This document shows, piece after piece, positions 25,647 to 33,779 of a stretch of 64,000 bases of DNA (the first letter of the stretch is position 1; the number at the start of each line of letters is the position of its first letter). The stretch is from positions 1-64,000 of the forward strand of contig NZ_JALJZV010000005.1 of NCBI RefSeq assembly GCF_024171535.1, read 5' to 3'. Made by a program: the position numbers and the translations under genes. Below the pieces are notes generated by a model. It did no database searches, was not told where the DNA came from, and worked only from the letters and a program-made list of their open reading frames with translations. The DNA comes from Flavobacterium sp. HSC-61S13 (GTDB taxonomy: Bacteria; Bacteroidota; Bacteroidia; Flavobacteriales; Flavobacteriaceae).

Positions 25647-26066
25647 TTACATTTCTTTAACATATCTGCCAGAAAAAAAATATTTAAATTTCAGAACATC
25701 TTTATTAAATAATCCATCTCCTAATACAACATTATTAAAAGGAATTTCAAAAATCACTCCCTCTTCATGTATTGAACTTGGGTACCTATAACTTATATAC
25801 AAATTTTTCCCAAAAACACTGTCTAATTTAGGTTGAGAATCCTCTCCCCTTATATTTATTTCTTCTATTATACTATTATTCTCGTCGCATATTTTAAGGT
25901 TAATACTTTCTCCAAAGGCTCCTTGTTCTATTTTATTGAGAGTTATCGTTTTATTCGCTGTACTGTACTCTTGAATTAAACTTACTTTATCAACTTCACA
26001 ATCACGTTTTTTATCAGAACATGATGTAAGCACTGCTAAATACAATATTAAAACATCTAATTTCAT
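25647..26066 (-). CDS. cassette lipoprotein, copy 2 of a duplicated gene
   Basis: This is a near-exact copy of the 139-residue lipoprotein at 18624-19043. Only two residues differ (Ile to Val after EVDK, Ile to Arg in FFSG-x-YVKEM) and I count about four base changes across the gene. The identity goes on past the start codon into the ~65-bp leader and the following element (R9 versus R2), so a whole cassette was copied, recently, to a site about 7 kb away on the other side of the RHS gene. Confidence 0.78.
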   Translation of the reverse strand: MKLDVLILYLAVLTSCSDKKRDCEVDKVSLIQEYSTANKTITLNKIEQGAFGESINLKICDENNSIIEEINIRGEDSQPKLDSVFGKNLYISYRYPSSIHEEGVIFEIPFNNVVLGDGLFNKDVLKFKYFFSGRYVKEM

Positions 26067-26130
26067 GCTATTATACTTTTAAATATTTTACTAAAGTTTG
26101 AATTAAAACTATCTAAAGTTCGGATGTAAT

Positions 26131-26408
26131 CCCACGCTGCCGCACGAAATGAAATTCGACAGAGTCAATCCTTTCATGTGGCAAAGCTATCTATATTAAC
26201 ACATCTATCTCAAAACGCATGTAATATACAAAGAAACCTCATTTTATTTTGACAAAACCAGAAGACTTACTTCTATCGATAAACTGCCTTTTTAAACACA
26301 AAACTCCCAACATGATTGAGAGTTTTTCTATTTTATATAGACTACGCGAGAGGACTCGCGCGGTAGCGTATCCGGACATTTTTAATACTTGCGCACCAAC
26401 GAGGGGGG
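26131..26408 (-). repeat. cassette-array element R9
   Basis: Very close to R2, from CCCACGCTGCCGCACG through AATATACAAAGAAACC and the CTCCCAACATGATTGAGAG terminator to the CGCGAGAGGACTCGCG hairpin. The last ~40 bp diverge (TATCCGGACATTTTTAATACTTG, end CACCAACGAGGGGGG). It travels with the duplicated lipoprotein gene. Confidence 0.87.
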
Positions 26409-26435
26409 TTTTATTCTATAACTAATTTTAGAACA

Positions 26436-26912
26436 TTAATACATACTATCAAAAGTCCAAGTTTCTAATTTCCACCCTTGTTCCAATAATTCAATTATAA
26501 GCGTATCATTCATCATTCCCCATGGAGATAGCTTTCTATGCTCTTCAGATAATTTAGAAACAGTTTCACGTTTCAAAGTTTTCGAATCAACTATTTGCCA
26601 AGCATCACCAGTAAAATTTATTGTTCTATAATACCTAGGAACCTCAAAATATTCAGGTAATGCATAATTACCAATCTTAGTAACTATCTTTTTTCTCACT
26701 GCAGATTTTAATGGAAATCGATTAAAAAAGTAATCACTTTTAATAATCGATTTCAATTCGGTCGGGGTATCACTCCACAAATTATAAAAGACTTTTATTA
26801 ATTCTACTTCATTTTTCGTGTCAAATGGAACTTCAACACATTGAAAATATATCTTATTCCCCTTTTCTGTAGTAAGTTCAAATATATCGCCTAATTCTAC
26901 TTTACTCATCAT
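26436..26912 (-). CDS. cassette protein, possible Imm26-like immunity protein
   Basis: The 158-residue soluble protein opens with VELGDIFELTTEKGNKIYFQCV, which resembles the start of Imm26-type immunity proteins (GDIFEI...GKY.YG.V). The match is by eye only. Later it has NFTGDAWQIVD and a C-terminal IIELLEQGWKLETW. It lies 31 bp after the lipoprotein gene at 26944, with only a remnant of an array element between them, so it probably depends on that gene's promoter (R10). Confidence 0.6.
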   Translation of the reverse strand: MMSKVELGDIFELTTEKGNKIYFQCVEVPFDTKNEVELIKVFYNLWSDTPTELKSIIKSDYFFNRFPLKSAVRKKIVTKIGNYALPEYFEVPRYYRTINFTGDAWQIVDSKTLKRETVSKLSEEHRKLSPWGMMNDTLIIELLEQGWKLETWTFDSMY

Positions 26913-26938
26913 TTTAAAATTAATATTTATAGTCTCCC

Positions 26939-26962
26939 TATTTTTAATACTCGCGCAACACC
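26939..26962 (-). repeat. remnant of an array-element right end
   Basis: TATTTTTAATACTCGCGCA, the right-end sequence of the array elements, stands alone here without the rest of the element or the CAGCGGGG boundary. The stop codon (TAA) of the 26944-27444 gene lies inside it. It marks a place where an element was deleted and two cassettes were merged. Confidence 0.75.
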
Positions 26963-27444
26963 ACCGGACACGCTTTTTCTAAACTTTCAAAGTAGCCTCC
27001 AATTTCCTGTATTTGAACTTTTTTGATAATTGCAAAAACTACTGAATCTAATTCTTGAAACTGTTTACAGGAATTATTAACAAATATTCTTTTTTTATTG
27101 TTTTTATTCTGTACAATCATAATGTATCGTGTACCATCATCAAAATCATCGTCAATAGAATCACATTCTAACTTCACTATTTTATAAAGTTTTTCCTGAA
27201 TACTATCCAACTCTTCTTGCTCCAAAAAACTTTCATATAATCTACCGTTTTCGTTCACTTTATTGATTAACAACAACACATTCCCCTCAGTGTCTATTTT
27301 GTAAGATTTTGTGTATTCGTTATAAATTACCGTTAAATCCATATTGTAATAACGTTCATTAGTTTTTTCAACTTTACAACTCATACAAAACAATAGTATG
27401 AAACAAGCTATAAAGTAACATTTTTCATTTATTTTCATATCCAT
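26944..27444 (-). CDS. cassette lipoprotein with repeat-derived C-terminus
   Basis: The 166-residue protein has a good lipoprotein signal (FILLFCMSCK). The mature domain contains an acidic stretch (DSIDDDFDDG) and YIMIVQNKNNKKRIFVNN; no family is recognised. The last residues (VVLREY) and the stop codon are read from the remnant of an array element, so the original 3' end may have been lost. Upstream is element R10, the likely promoter. Confidence 0.68.
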   Translation of the reverse strand: MDMKINEKCYFIACFILLFCMSCKVEKTNERYYNMDLTVIYNEYTKSYKIDTEGNVLLLINKVNENGRLYESFLEQEELDSIQEKLYKIVKLECDSIDDDFDDGTRYIMIVQNKNNKKRIFVNNSCKQFQELDSVVFAIIKKVQIQEIGGYFESLEKACPVVLREY

Positions 27445-27474
27445 TTCTTTTTATCACAAAATCGCGCTTGATAA

Positions 27475-27714
27475 GCCAATCTTTAGTGTGACAAAACTAA
27501 CTATATTAATCTATTTTCATCAAAAGAGGAGTATTATTACGAGAAACATTATTCTATTTTGACAAAGTTGAACCACATACTTTTATAGATAAACTGCCTT
27601 TTTAAACACAAAACTCCCCAATGTGATGGAGAGTTTTGTATGTATTATAGACCACGCGAGAGGACTCGCGCGGTAGCGTAGCCCGATATTTTTAATACTC
27701 GCGCAGCAGTGGGA
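27475..27714 (-). repeat. cassette-array element R10 (left end eroded)
   Basis: The left boundary and hairpin are reduced to CTTTAGTGTGACAAAAC. The promoter-like section is a variant shared with R1 (CTATATTAATCTATTTTCATCAAAAGAGG type), followed by a normal terminator, CGCGAGAGGACTCGCG hairpin and an altered end, CGCAGCAGTGGGAG. Confidence 0.82.
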
Positions 27715-27721
27715 GTTTCTA

Positions 27722-28054
27722 TTAGTTCTCTATTTTTCCTTGTATGTCTTTCAATATTTCTTTCAATTGTTTTTCTTCTTCATAGTAATTAAAAATTTCT
27801 ATAAGTTGACTTAGAGATTCTCCCTCCCACGCATTTTTGGAGTTATCAATGTTTGAAATAGATTCCTTCATTGTTTTTCTACTAACTTCTTCTCCTATTA
27901 ATTTATAAACATCTTTTTCATAATCTCCTAAACTGATTATTGGAGTTGGCCAATCATTAATTGCAACAAGAAGTATGCTTATTACTTCCTTTATAGTTCC
28001 TGTTAATTTTTCCGATTCTTGAACCTTTTCAAGATAATTCACTAATAAACTCAT
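27722..28054 (-). CDS. small soluble cassette protein, unknown
   Basis: The 110-residue protein is acidic and appears mostly helical (IKEVISILLVAI, SLSQLIEIFNYYEEEKQLKEILKDI). It has no signal peptide and I recognise no family. It fills a single-gene cassette between R10 and R11. Size, charge and place fit an immunity protein, but nothing more specific can be said. Confidence 0.65.
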   Translation of the reverse strand: MSLLVNYLEKVQESEKLTGTIKEVISILLVAINDWPTPIISLGDYEKDVYKLIGEEVSRKTMKESISNIDNSKNAWEGESLSQLIEIFNYYEEEKQLKEILKDIQGKIEN

Positions 28055-28135
28055 TGTCCTAAATTTTTAAATGCTTTTTGATGCCAATAGTTATACTTAG
28101 TTTTTACAACAAATACTTGCCTTGTAGTATTGTTT

Positions 28136-28413
28136 CCCCGCTGCTGCTGCACGAAATGAAATTCGACAGAGTCAATTCTTTCGTGTGACAAAGCTATCTA
28201 TATTAACAGATCCATCTCAAAACGTATGTAATATACAAAGAAACCTCATTCTATTTTGACACAATCAGAAGACTTACTTCTATCGATATACTGCCTATGT
28301 AAACATAAAACCCTCAACATAATTGAGCGTTTTAGTTTTTAAAATAGACCACGCAAGAGGACTCGCTCGGTAGCGTATCCGAACATTTTTAATACTCGCG
28401 CAACCGCTGGGTG
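28136..28413 (-). repeat. cassette-array element R11 (rightmost copy)
   Basis: CCCCGCTGCTGCTGCACG shows the boundary with an expanded CTG triplet. The long-loop hairpin, CAAAGAAACC, a variant terminator (CCCTCAACATAATTGAGCG type), a weakened GC hairpin (CGCAAGAGGACTCGC) and a right end CGCGCAACCGCTGGGTGCGG follow. It is the last element before the chromosomal PPK2 gene. Confidence 0.85.
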
Positions 28414-28447
28414 CGGTAGCTAGGAAAAAATGTTGCAATCACCGATA

Positions 28448-28819
28448 TTAATACTTAATGTTTTTTGCTATTTCGTTATAATCTAACATCTCAATCAGTG
28501 TTCCACTACGATAGTGATATACCAACAATGTCCCCTTTTTCTTTGAAATAGAATCGTCCAATTTGAACTTATCTTCCCATTCAAAAGGTACTTCAAAAAG
28601 ACCGTCAGAAGTTTTTAAAACTAAAACTTGGCGATCTCCTCTATACATGGAGTTGACTTTCCCGAAACAAGCTATTTTTACTTTATAACTTAGATAGATT
28701 TCACTACTGGTTCTTTCATCGGTTATACTTTCCCAAAACACATATCCGAAAAGCCCAACAAGAGGAAAAAACATCATAAAATAAAGAAAAAACTTGACCT
28801 TATTGTCTATGCCTTCCAT
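28448..28819 (-). CDS. small membrane-anchored protein at the right edge of the array
   Basis: The 123-residue protein has one N-terminal membrane helix (about residues 9-30) and a C-terminal extracytoplasmic domain (VLVLKTSDGLFEVPFEW, GTLLVYHYRSGTLIEML). No family is recognised. No array element precedes it: the PPK2 gene ends 35 bp upstream in the same direction, so it may be read from the PPK2 promoter. It is either the outermost cassette or the original chromosomal flank. Confidence 0.62.
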   Translation of the reverse strand: MEGIDNKVKFFLYFMMFFPLVGLFGYVFWESITDERTSSEIYLSYKVKIACFGKVNSMYRGDRQVLVLKTSDGLFEVPFEWEDKFKLDDSISKKKGTLLVYHYRSGTLIEMLDYNEIAKNIKY

Positions 28820-28854
28820 CTTAATAGCAATAATTATTACAACAAAAAAGAAAA

Positions 28855-29736
28855 CTAATCATTCCTCAACTGCTCTTTATACAATTCGATATTTTCTTCC
28901 ATTCCCGCTTCGAGTTCTCCTTGTTTAATATCGGTATATTTCTGTAGTTCCTCCCACAATATACCCGCCAACATCAACCGCGATAAAGCTTTGTTATCTG
29001 ACGGTATCACATACCAAGGATTTTTTTCTGTCGATGTTTTATTGATCGCTTCTTCATAATATTCTTCATATTGATCCCATAATTCGCGTTCCTTCAAATC
29101 CGCCGCAGAAAACTTCCAATTGTGCTCGTCTTTATTCAGTCGGCGAAACAATCGTTTTTTTTGTTCGGCTTTACTCAGGTGCAGGAAAAACTTAAAAACA
29201 ATCATGCCGTTTTCAGAAATATGCTGTTCAAAATTATTGATTTGCTGCATGCGTTTATCCCAAAAATCCGCAGGAACATCATCTACCTTTTCAATACCGG
29301 GCAGGTTTTCGTTTAATAAGTATTCTGGATGCACTCTCGTTACCAACACATTTTCGTAATGGGTCCGGTTGAATACCGTAAACTTACCTCTTTCGGGTAA
29401 AGCGATATAATGTCGCCAGAGATAGTCGTGCTCCAACTCCGCTGAATTGGGAGTTTTAAAACTCTGAACAACTACTCCACGAGGATTAAATTCCTTAAAA
29501 ACCTCGCGAATCAAACTGTCCTTACCCGAGGTATCCATTCCCTGTATACAGATCAAAACACTATAACGGTTATGCGCATACATCTTATCCTGAAATTTAC
29601 TGAGTTTTTCTCGAAGTTTAGCAAGTTGTTTGATCGCTTTTTCATCGGTCATCCCCAAATCTACTTCAGTCGGGAGTTCTTTTAGTGTTATTTTATCCTG
29701 AACTTTACAGCGGGATGTGAAATGGGTTTCTTTCAT
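28855..29736 (-). CDS. polyphosphate kinase 2 family protein (PPK2)
   Basis: The 293-residue protein has the P-loop GMDTSGKDSLI (about residues 66-76), the lid-region pattern FNRTHYENVLVTRVHPE and WYVIPSDNKALSRL near the end, all typical of PPK2 enzymes that use polyphosphate to phosphorylate nucleotides. Class assignment (ADP, AMP or both as acceptor) cannot be made safely. It is the ordinary chromosomal gene that bounds the cassette array on the right and is divergent from the gene at 29839. Confidence 0.93.
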   Translation of the reverse strand: MKETHFTSRCKVQDKITLKELPTEVDLGMTDEKAIKQLAKLREKLSKFQDKMYAHNRYSVLICIQGMDTSGKDSLIREVFKEFNPRGVVVQSFKTPNSAELEHDYLWRHYIALPERGKFTVFNRTHYENVLVTRVHPEYLLNENLPGIEKVDDVPADFWDKRMQQINNFEQHISENGMIVFKFFLHLSKAEQKKRLFRRLNKDEHNWKFSAADLKERELWDQYEEYYEEAINKTSTEKNPWYVIPSDNKALSRLMLAGILWEELQKYTDIKQGELEAGMEENIELYKEQLRND

Positions 29737-29838
29737 CTTTTTTATTTAAAAGTATAAAAAAAATAATGATTAGTTATTCCCAAATCGCTTATTTATGCCA
29801 AAAAATTACCTTATATTTAACATTGATAATAAAAAACC

Positions 29839-30678
29839 ATGAAAAAATTCACATTAGAACTCTTTATAAAAATTTTTGGAATTAGTGCCGCATCAGGCAT
29901 CGGTTATCAACAAGATGTGATTCACTTAATTGCTGACACAGCCGATGTATTGTATGAATATCAAATCCCAAATGAAAAACTGAGTAAAACTGCCTTAAAT
30001 GAAAGTGGTACACTGGCAGAAAACCTCGGTAAAGTAGGGAAATCCGATTTTGAATCAATGACCACAGACGGTATCAATTATTATATTTTTGGATCGGGCT
30101 CTGGAGAAATGCGAAACACCTTAGTCGAAATTAATCGCGAGAGCAAAGAAGTCATCAGCATCAATGATTTAACCGTTTTGTATGAATCAATGAAGAGTTT
30201 TTCAGGTATAGATTCCGAGAATTTTAATATAGAAGGCGTGAGCCTTTACCAAGATAAATGGTACTTTTTAAATCGCGGTAACGGTCCAAAAGAACAAAAC
30301 GGCATCTTTACGATTAGCGGTGAAAATATACTAGAAAGTTTTAACATCGTCTATAACCCAATCAAATTGCCAAAAATCGATGGAGTACGAGCTGGATTTA
30401 CCGATGCCTGTGTCGTTGACGGGCAATTGTATTTTCTAGCCGCCGCAGAAGACAGCTCCTCCACTTACCTAGACGGAACCGTAAAAGGCAGTTTAATCGG
30501 TAGTATTGACTTGGAAAAGATGAAAGTCAAATCAACCCAAATAATCAGTAAAACACATAAATTCGAAGGATTAGCGCTTTATTCGAAAAACAAAAAAGAC
30601 CTAAGCTTTCTACTTTGTGAAGATGCGGATAATGATTCAAAGGAGGCTGATATTTACAAGCTTCACTTAAAAATATAA
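29839..30678 (+). CDS. DUF6929-like predicted beta-propeller protein
   Basis: The 279-residue protein has repeated beta-type segments (GINYYIFGSGSGEMRNTLVEIN, QDKWYFLNRGNG, DGQLYFLAAAEDS, KFEGLALYSKNKKDLSFLLCEDAD) that look like blades of a propeller or an SdiA-regulated-type domain. From memory it resembles proteins labelled DUF6929. There is no clear signal peptide. No function is known. It stands alone between PPK2 (divergent) and the MarR gene. Confidence 0.7.
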   Translation: MKKFTLELFIKIFGISAASGIGYQQDVIHLIADTADVLYEYQIPNEKLSKTALNESGTLAENLGKVGKSDFESMTTDGINYYIFGSGSGEMRNTLVEINRESKEVISINDLTVLYESMKSFSGIDSENFNIEGVSLYQDKWYFLNRGNGPKEQNGIFTISGENILESFNIVYNPIKLPKIDGVRAGFTDACVVDGQLYFLAAAEDSSSTYLDGTVKGSLIGSIDLEKMKVKSTQIISKTHKFEGLALYSKNKKDLSFLLCEDADNDSKEADIYKLHLKI

Positions 30679-30743
30679 GATATATACCAATTACAACATC
30701 TATATATTATAAATATAGTGAATTTTAATAAAAAATCAAAGAA

Positions 30744-30779
30744 ATTTGGATGTGTCAATTATTAAAAATACCTTTGTAG
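30744..30779 (+). promoter_or_regulatory. promoter of the MarR/efflux locus
   Basis: TTTG (30746-30749), a 20-nt spacer and TACCTTTG (30770-30777) match the Bacteroidota promoter consensus fully. The start codon of the MarR gene is at 30800, so the leader would be about 17-20 nt. Confidence 0.75.
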
Positions 30780-30799
30780 TTGTTTAAACAACTGTTGTT
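30779..30799 (+). promoter_or_regulatory. candidate MarR operator
   Basis: Two overlapping inverted repeats lie between the -7 element and the start codon: TGTTTAAACA (30781-30790) and AACAAC-T-GTTGTT (30787-30799). A protein bound here would block the transcription start. MarR proteins usually autoregulate through such short palindromes. Confidence 0.5.
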
Positions 30800-31243
30800 A
30801 TGGAAACTAAATTAACTCACGAAGAAATTTACAATTTATTGACCGGTAGAATTGTTTTAGCTATGAATCGCGCTTTGGTTCACAATTTTCGCTCCAAGAA
30901 CATTACATTAAGCAAGGAGCAATGGTCAATACTAGCGGTATTGTGGAAACAAGACGGTTGTTCTCAACAGCATCTCGCCGATCAAACTCACCGCGATAAG
31001 CCGAGTGTGACGCGACTGCTCGACAAAATGGAGGTTGATAATTTAATCGTGCGTCAAGCGGATGCTAACGATCGCAGATTGAATTTAATTTTTTTAACTG
31101 AAAAGGGAAAATCTTTTGAAGCACCTACTTTACAAGCGGTTAATGAAACCGTTGCTAAGGCCACATCAAACCTCAGTGACGACCAGATGAATCTTTTAAA
31201 GCAGACGATAAAAACGATTTACCTCAATATTGAAAAGATATAA
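30800..31243 (+). CDS. MarR family transcriptional regulator
   Basis: The 147-residue protein has the MarR winged-helix pattern: LSKEQWSILAVLWKQDGCSQQHLADQTHRDKPSVTRLLDKME as the helix-turn-helix and DANDRRLNLIFLTEKGK as the wing, with helical ends for dimerisation. It lies upstream of a TolC/HlyD/ABC-2 export operon in the same direction, 175 bp away, and probably represses it in response to a toxic ligand. Its own promoter carries palindromes in the right place for self-repression. Confidence 0.92.
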   Translation: METKLTHEEIYNLLTGRIVLAMNRALVHNFRSKNITLSKEQWSILAVLWKQDGCSQQHLADQTHRDKPSVTRLLDKMEVDNLIVRQADANDRRLNLIFLTEKGKSFEAPTLQAVNETVAKATSNLSDDQMNLLKQTIKTIYLNIEKI

Positions 31244-31418
31244 TACGCAGTTGTTTGTCATCATTTAGCTATTAAAAAAACGCTCGCAACAACTCTTACT
31301 TATAAAAATAATGAAATCGGCATTTAATCTTGGACAAACCAAGCGGTAAAGTATTAAACACTGCAATAGTTTAAAACCAGTAACAACTGCCTATTACCAA
31401 AACAAATATGATCTACAG

Positions 31419-32810
31419 ATGAAAAAAACTTTATTATGCGGTTGTCTATGGGCTTTAACGTTCGTGCCTGCACAAGCACAGATAGGTCTTAGTAACAGTT
31501 TGGAACAAGCTATTGACAAAGCACTTGAAAAAAGTGCCGTTGTCAAAAATCAGCATTACGACATCAAAAAACTCGAATTGCAACGCAAAGGAGTTTTAAA
31601 CACTTATCTACCTCGAGTAGAGGGAACTGCTATGTATGCTTATTTAGATAATAGGTTAACCGTAGATGTACCTACGTATTCAACCTTTTGGGGAGCTGAA
31701 TTATTTGAGGGAAAGAGCTCTTTTGACAACTCAGCTCAGGCTTTTCACGCGGGACTAACCGCTAAAGTTCCTTTATTCACGGGTATGCAAGTTCCCAATG
31801 GCGCTAAAGCATTACAGCAAAAAATTGAAGGAACTGAGTACCTATTAGCCTCTCAAAAAGATGATATCATCAAAGAAGTCATCAGCAGTTTTGATCAGAT
31901 CTCACTTTTAAATCAAGCCGATAAATTAATTAAAGAGAGCGAAATACGCCTTGACAAAGAAACGCAACGGGTAGAAAAAGCGATTTCTTTGGGATTAGCG
32001 ATTCCCTATGATCGCGACAAAATCAAATACGCCAGCTTAGAGCTCAACTCCAAAAAAGTGGAAAGCCGTGGAAACCGAAAGGTACTCTATCAAAAAATAC
32101 GCTATTTAACGGATTATTCAGACCAAGAGATTGAAAGCGTTCACTATGAACTGACCCCTTATTTAATTCAGGAATCCGGACTTAGCTCAAGTGAAAAACA
32201 AGAATTGAAAGCATTGGAATCTTTTAAAACGGCACTGGATTATCTACTTAAAAAAGAAAAGGGAACATTTTTACCTACTGTAGGCGCTTTTGCGGGACTA
32301 TCCTACACCAGTCTTTTCGATATCAACGCCTCGTCTAACGCCACTGTTTTGGGAGTGCAAAAAGAAATTGACCTGAAGTTAAACGAATTGACGATCAGTC
32401 CGAATTGGATGTTTGGCGTAGCCTTAAAATGGGAGATTTTCAGCGGCTTAGAACGCAAACACAAAGTGGAAGAAGCCCAAATCAATATAGCGCAAATGCA
32501 AACTAAAATCGACGATACCAAAGAGAAGTTGGATCTGCTGTTGAATCATAACTTTTCAAAATACGAGGTTTTACTGGAAAAAATTGCCATAGCCGAACAA
32601 CAAGAAAAAATTGCAAACAACAATCTAACGATGGCTATCAAGCAATACCAACAAGGGTTGATAACGGTATCTGAGCGACTAGAAGCTGAAAATGATATCT
32701 ACAAAGCGGCCTTAAACAAGGTCAATACTTTGATTGAACAACGTATGTCAGCCATAGAGACCATTACTACGACTGGGCAATTAACTAATTATCTTTCTAA
32801 AAACAACTAA
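31419..32810 (+). CDS. TolC family outer-membrane channel protein
   Basis: The 463-residue protein has a signal peptide (cleavage after AQA at about residue 20) and the alternating long helices and beta segments of TolC-type channels (LEQAIDKALEKSAVVKNQHYDIKK, the C-terminal AIKQYQQGLITVSERLEAENDIYKA). It forms the outer-membrane exit of a tripartite pump with the two downstream genes (12-bp and 3-bp gaps). Substrate unknown. Confidence 0.92.
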   Translation: MKKTLLCGCLWALTFVPAQAQIGLSNSLEQAIDKALEKSAVVKNQHYDIKKLELQRKGVLNTYLPRVEGTAMYAYLDNRLTVDVPTYSTFWGAELFEGKSSFDNSAQAFHAGLTAKVPLFTGMQVPNGAKALQQKIEGTEYLLASQKDDIIKEVISSFDQISLLNQADKLIKESEIRLDKETQRVEKAISLGLAIPYDRDKIKYASLELNSKKVESRGNRKVLYQKIRYLTDYSDQEIESVHYELTPYLIQESGLSSSEKQELKALESFKTALDYLLKKEKGTFLPTVGAFAGLSYTSLFDINASSNATVLGVQKEIDLKLNELTISPNWMFGVALKWEIFSGLERKHKVEEAQINIAQMQTKIDDTKEKLDLLLNHNFSKYEVLLEKIAIAEQQEKIANNNLTMAIKQYQQGLITVSERLEAENDIYKAALNKVNTLIEQRMSAIETITTTGQLTNYLSKNN

Positions 32811-32822
32811 ACCATACTACAG

Positions 32823-33776
32823 ATGAAAAATCTATTTTCAATATTTGCTATTTTAACCTTGGTGGTATCTTGTAAGCAACCCTTAGATAATCAACTAAAT
32901 CAAGGAAAGATCGAAAGAGATCAAATTGCTGTTGTGGGTAAAATACCGGGACGCATCTTAAAAATATATGTACACGAAGGAGACATTGTCAAAAAAGGGG
33001 ATACTTTGGCGTTTTTAGATGCTCCGGAAGTTGATGCCAAGAAAAGTCAGGCCGAAGGCGCATTAACCTCTGCGAATGCCCAATATCAAATGGCCACTAA
33101 GGGAGCAACCGACAATCAACTAAAGCAATTACACGCCAAAGAGAAAGCGATACGAGAGCAATTTAATTTTGCACAGAAATCGATTCAGCGTTTGGATGGG
33201 ATGATTAAGGACTCCCTGATTTCTCAACAAACCTATGACGAGGCATTTACTAAATATCAAGGAGCTCAAGCGCAGTTACTAGCCGTTCAAGCCGAAATTG
33301 CCGATGTACAGCACGGTGTGCGTATCGAACAACAAACCATGGCATTAGGTCAGAAAGAGCGTGCCTTAGGAGCACTACAGGAAGTTCAATCGGCTGAAAA
33401 TGATCGCTATATCATCGCGCCACAAGACATGAGTATCGATAATATCTCTTTAAAAGTCGGTGAACTGGCCTTACCGGGTTATGCTTTATTTAGCGGTTAT
33501 CTTTCTAATAGTGTTTATTTCAGATTTACCATACCTGAAAGCAAGCTCAACCAAGTACAAAAAGGGCAAGAAATCACGGTAAACGTTCCGTACAACAACA
33601 GCCAGATAAAAGCAAAGGTCATCAATATCAAACAATTGGGTGCTTATGCTAATATTGCGACAGCCTATCCAGATTACGAGATGCAAGAAACGCTTTTCGA
33701 AATAAAAATAATCCCGGTAGACGTCAATCAAGCCAATGAATTACTGACCAAAACCACAGTAACCTTAACCCTATAA
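32823..33776 (+). CDS. HlyD/EmrA-type membrane fusion lipoprotein
   Basis: The 317-residue adaptor starts with a lipoprotein signal (LTLVVSCK, Cys 17). It shows the lipoyl-like half motif (PGRILKIYVHEGDIVKKGD), a central coiled coil (about residues 75-185), and the second half (YIIAPQDMSIDNISLKVGE). It connects the inner-membrane permease to the TolC channel. Confidence 0.92.
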   Translation: MKNLFSIFAILTLVVSCKQPLDNQLNQGKIERDQIAVVGKIPGRILKIYVHEGDIVKKGDTLAFLDAPEVDAKKSQAEGALTSANAQYQMATKGATDNQLKQLHAKEKAIREQFNFAQKSIQRLDGMIKDSLISQQTYDEAFTKYQGAQAQLLAVQAEIADVQHGVRIEQQTMALGQKERALGALQEVQSAENDRYIIAPQDMSIDNISLKVGELALPGYALFSGYLSNSVYFRFTIPESKLNQVQKGQEITVNVPYNNSQIKAKVINIKQLGAYANIATAYPDYEMQETLFEIKIIPVDVNQANELLTKTTVTLTL

Positions 33777-33779
33777 ACC

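Noticed and set aside
17640..28450. CRISPR array
   Set aside because: Repeats are far too long (~220-340 bp), spacers are genes of varying length, and there are no cas genes.
17640..28450. Classical integron cassette array
   Set aside because: No integrase gene is in the window, I see no paired RYYYAAC/GTTRRRY core sites, and the elements carry promoter-like and terminator parts, unlike usual attC sites.
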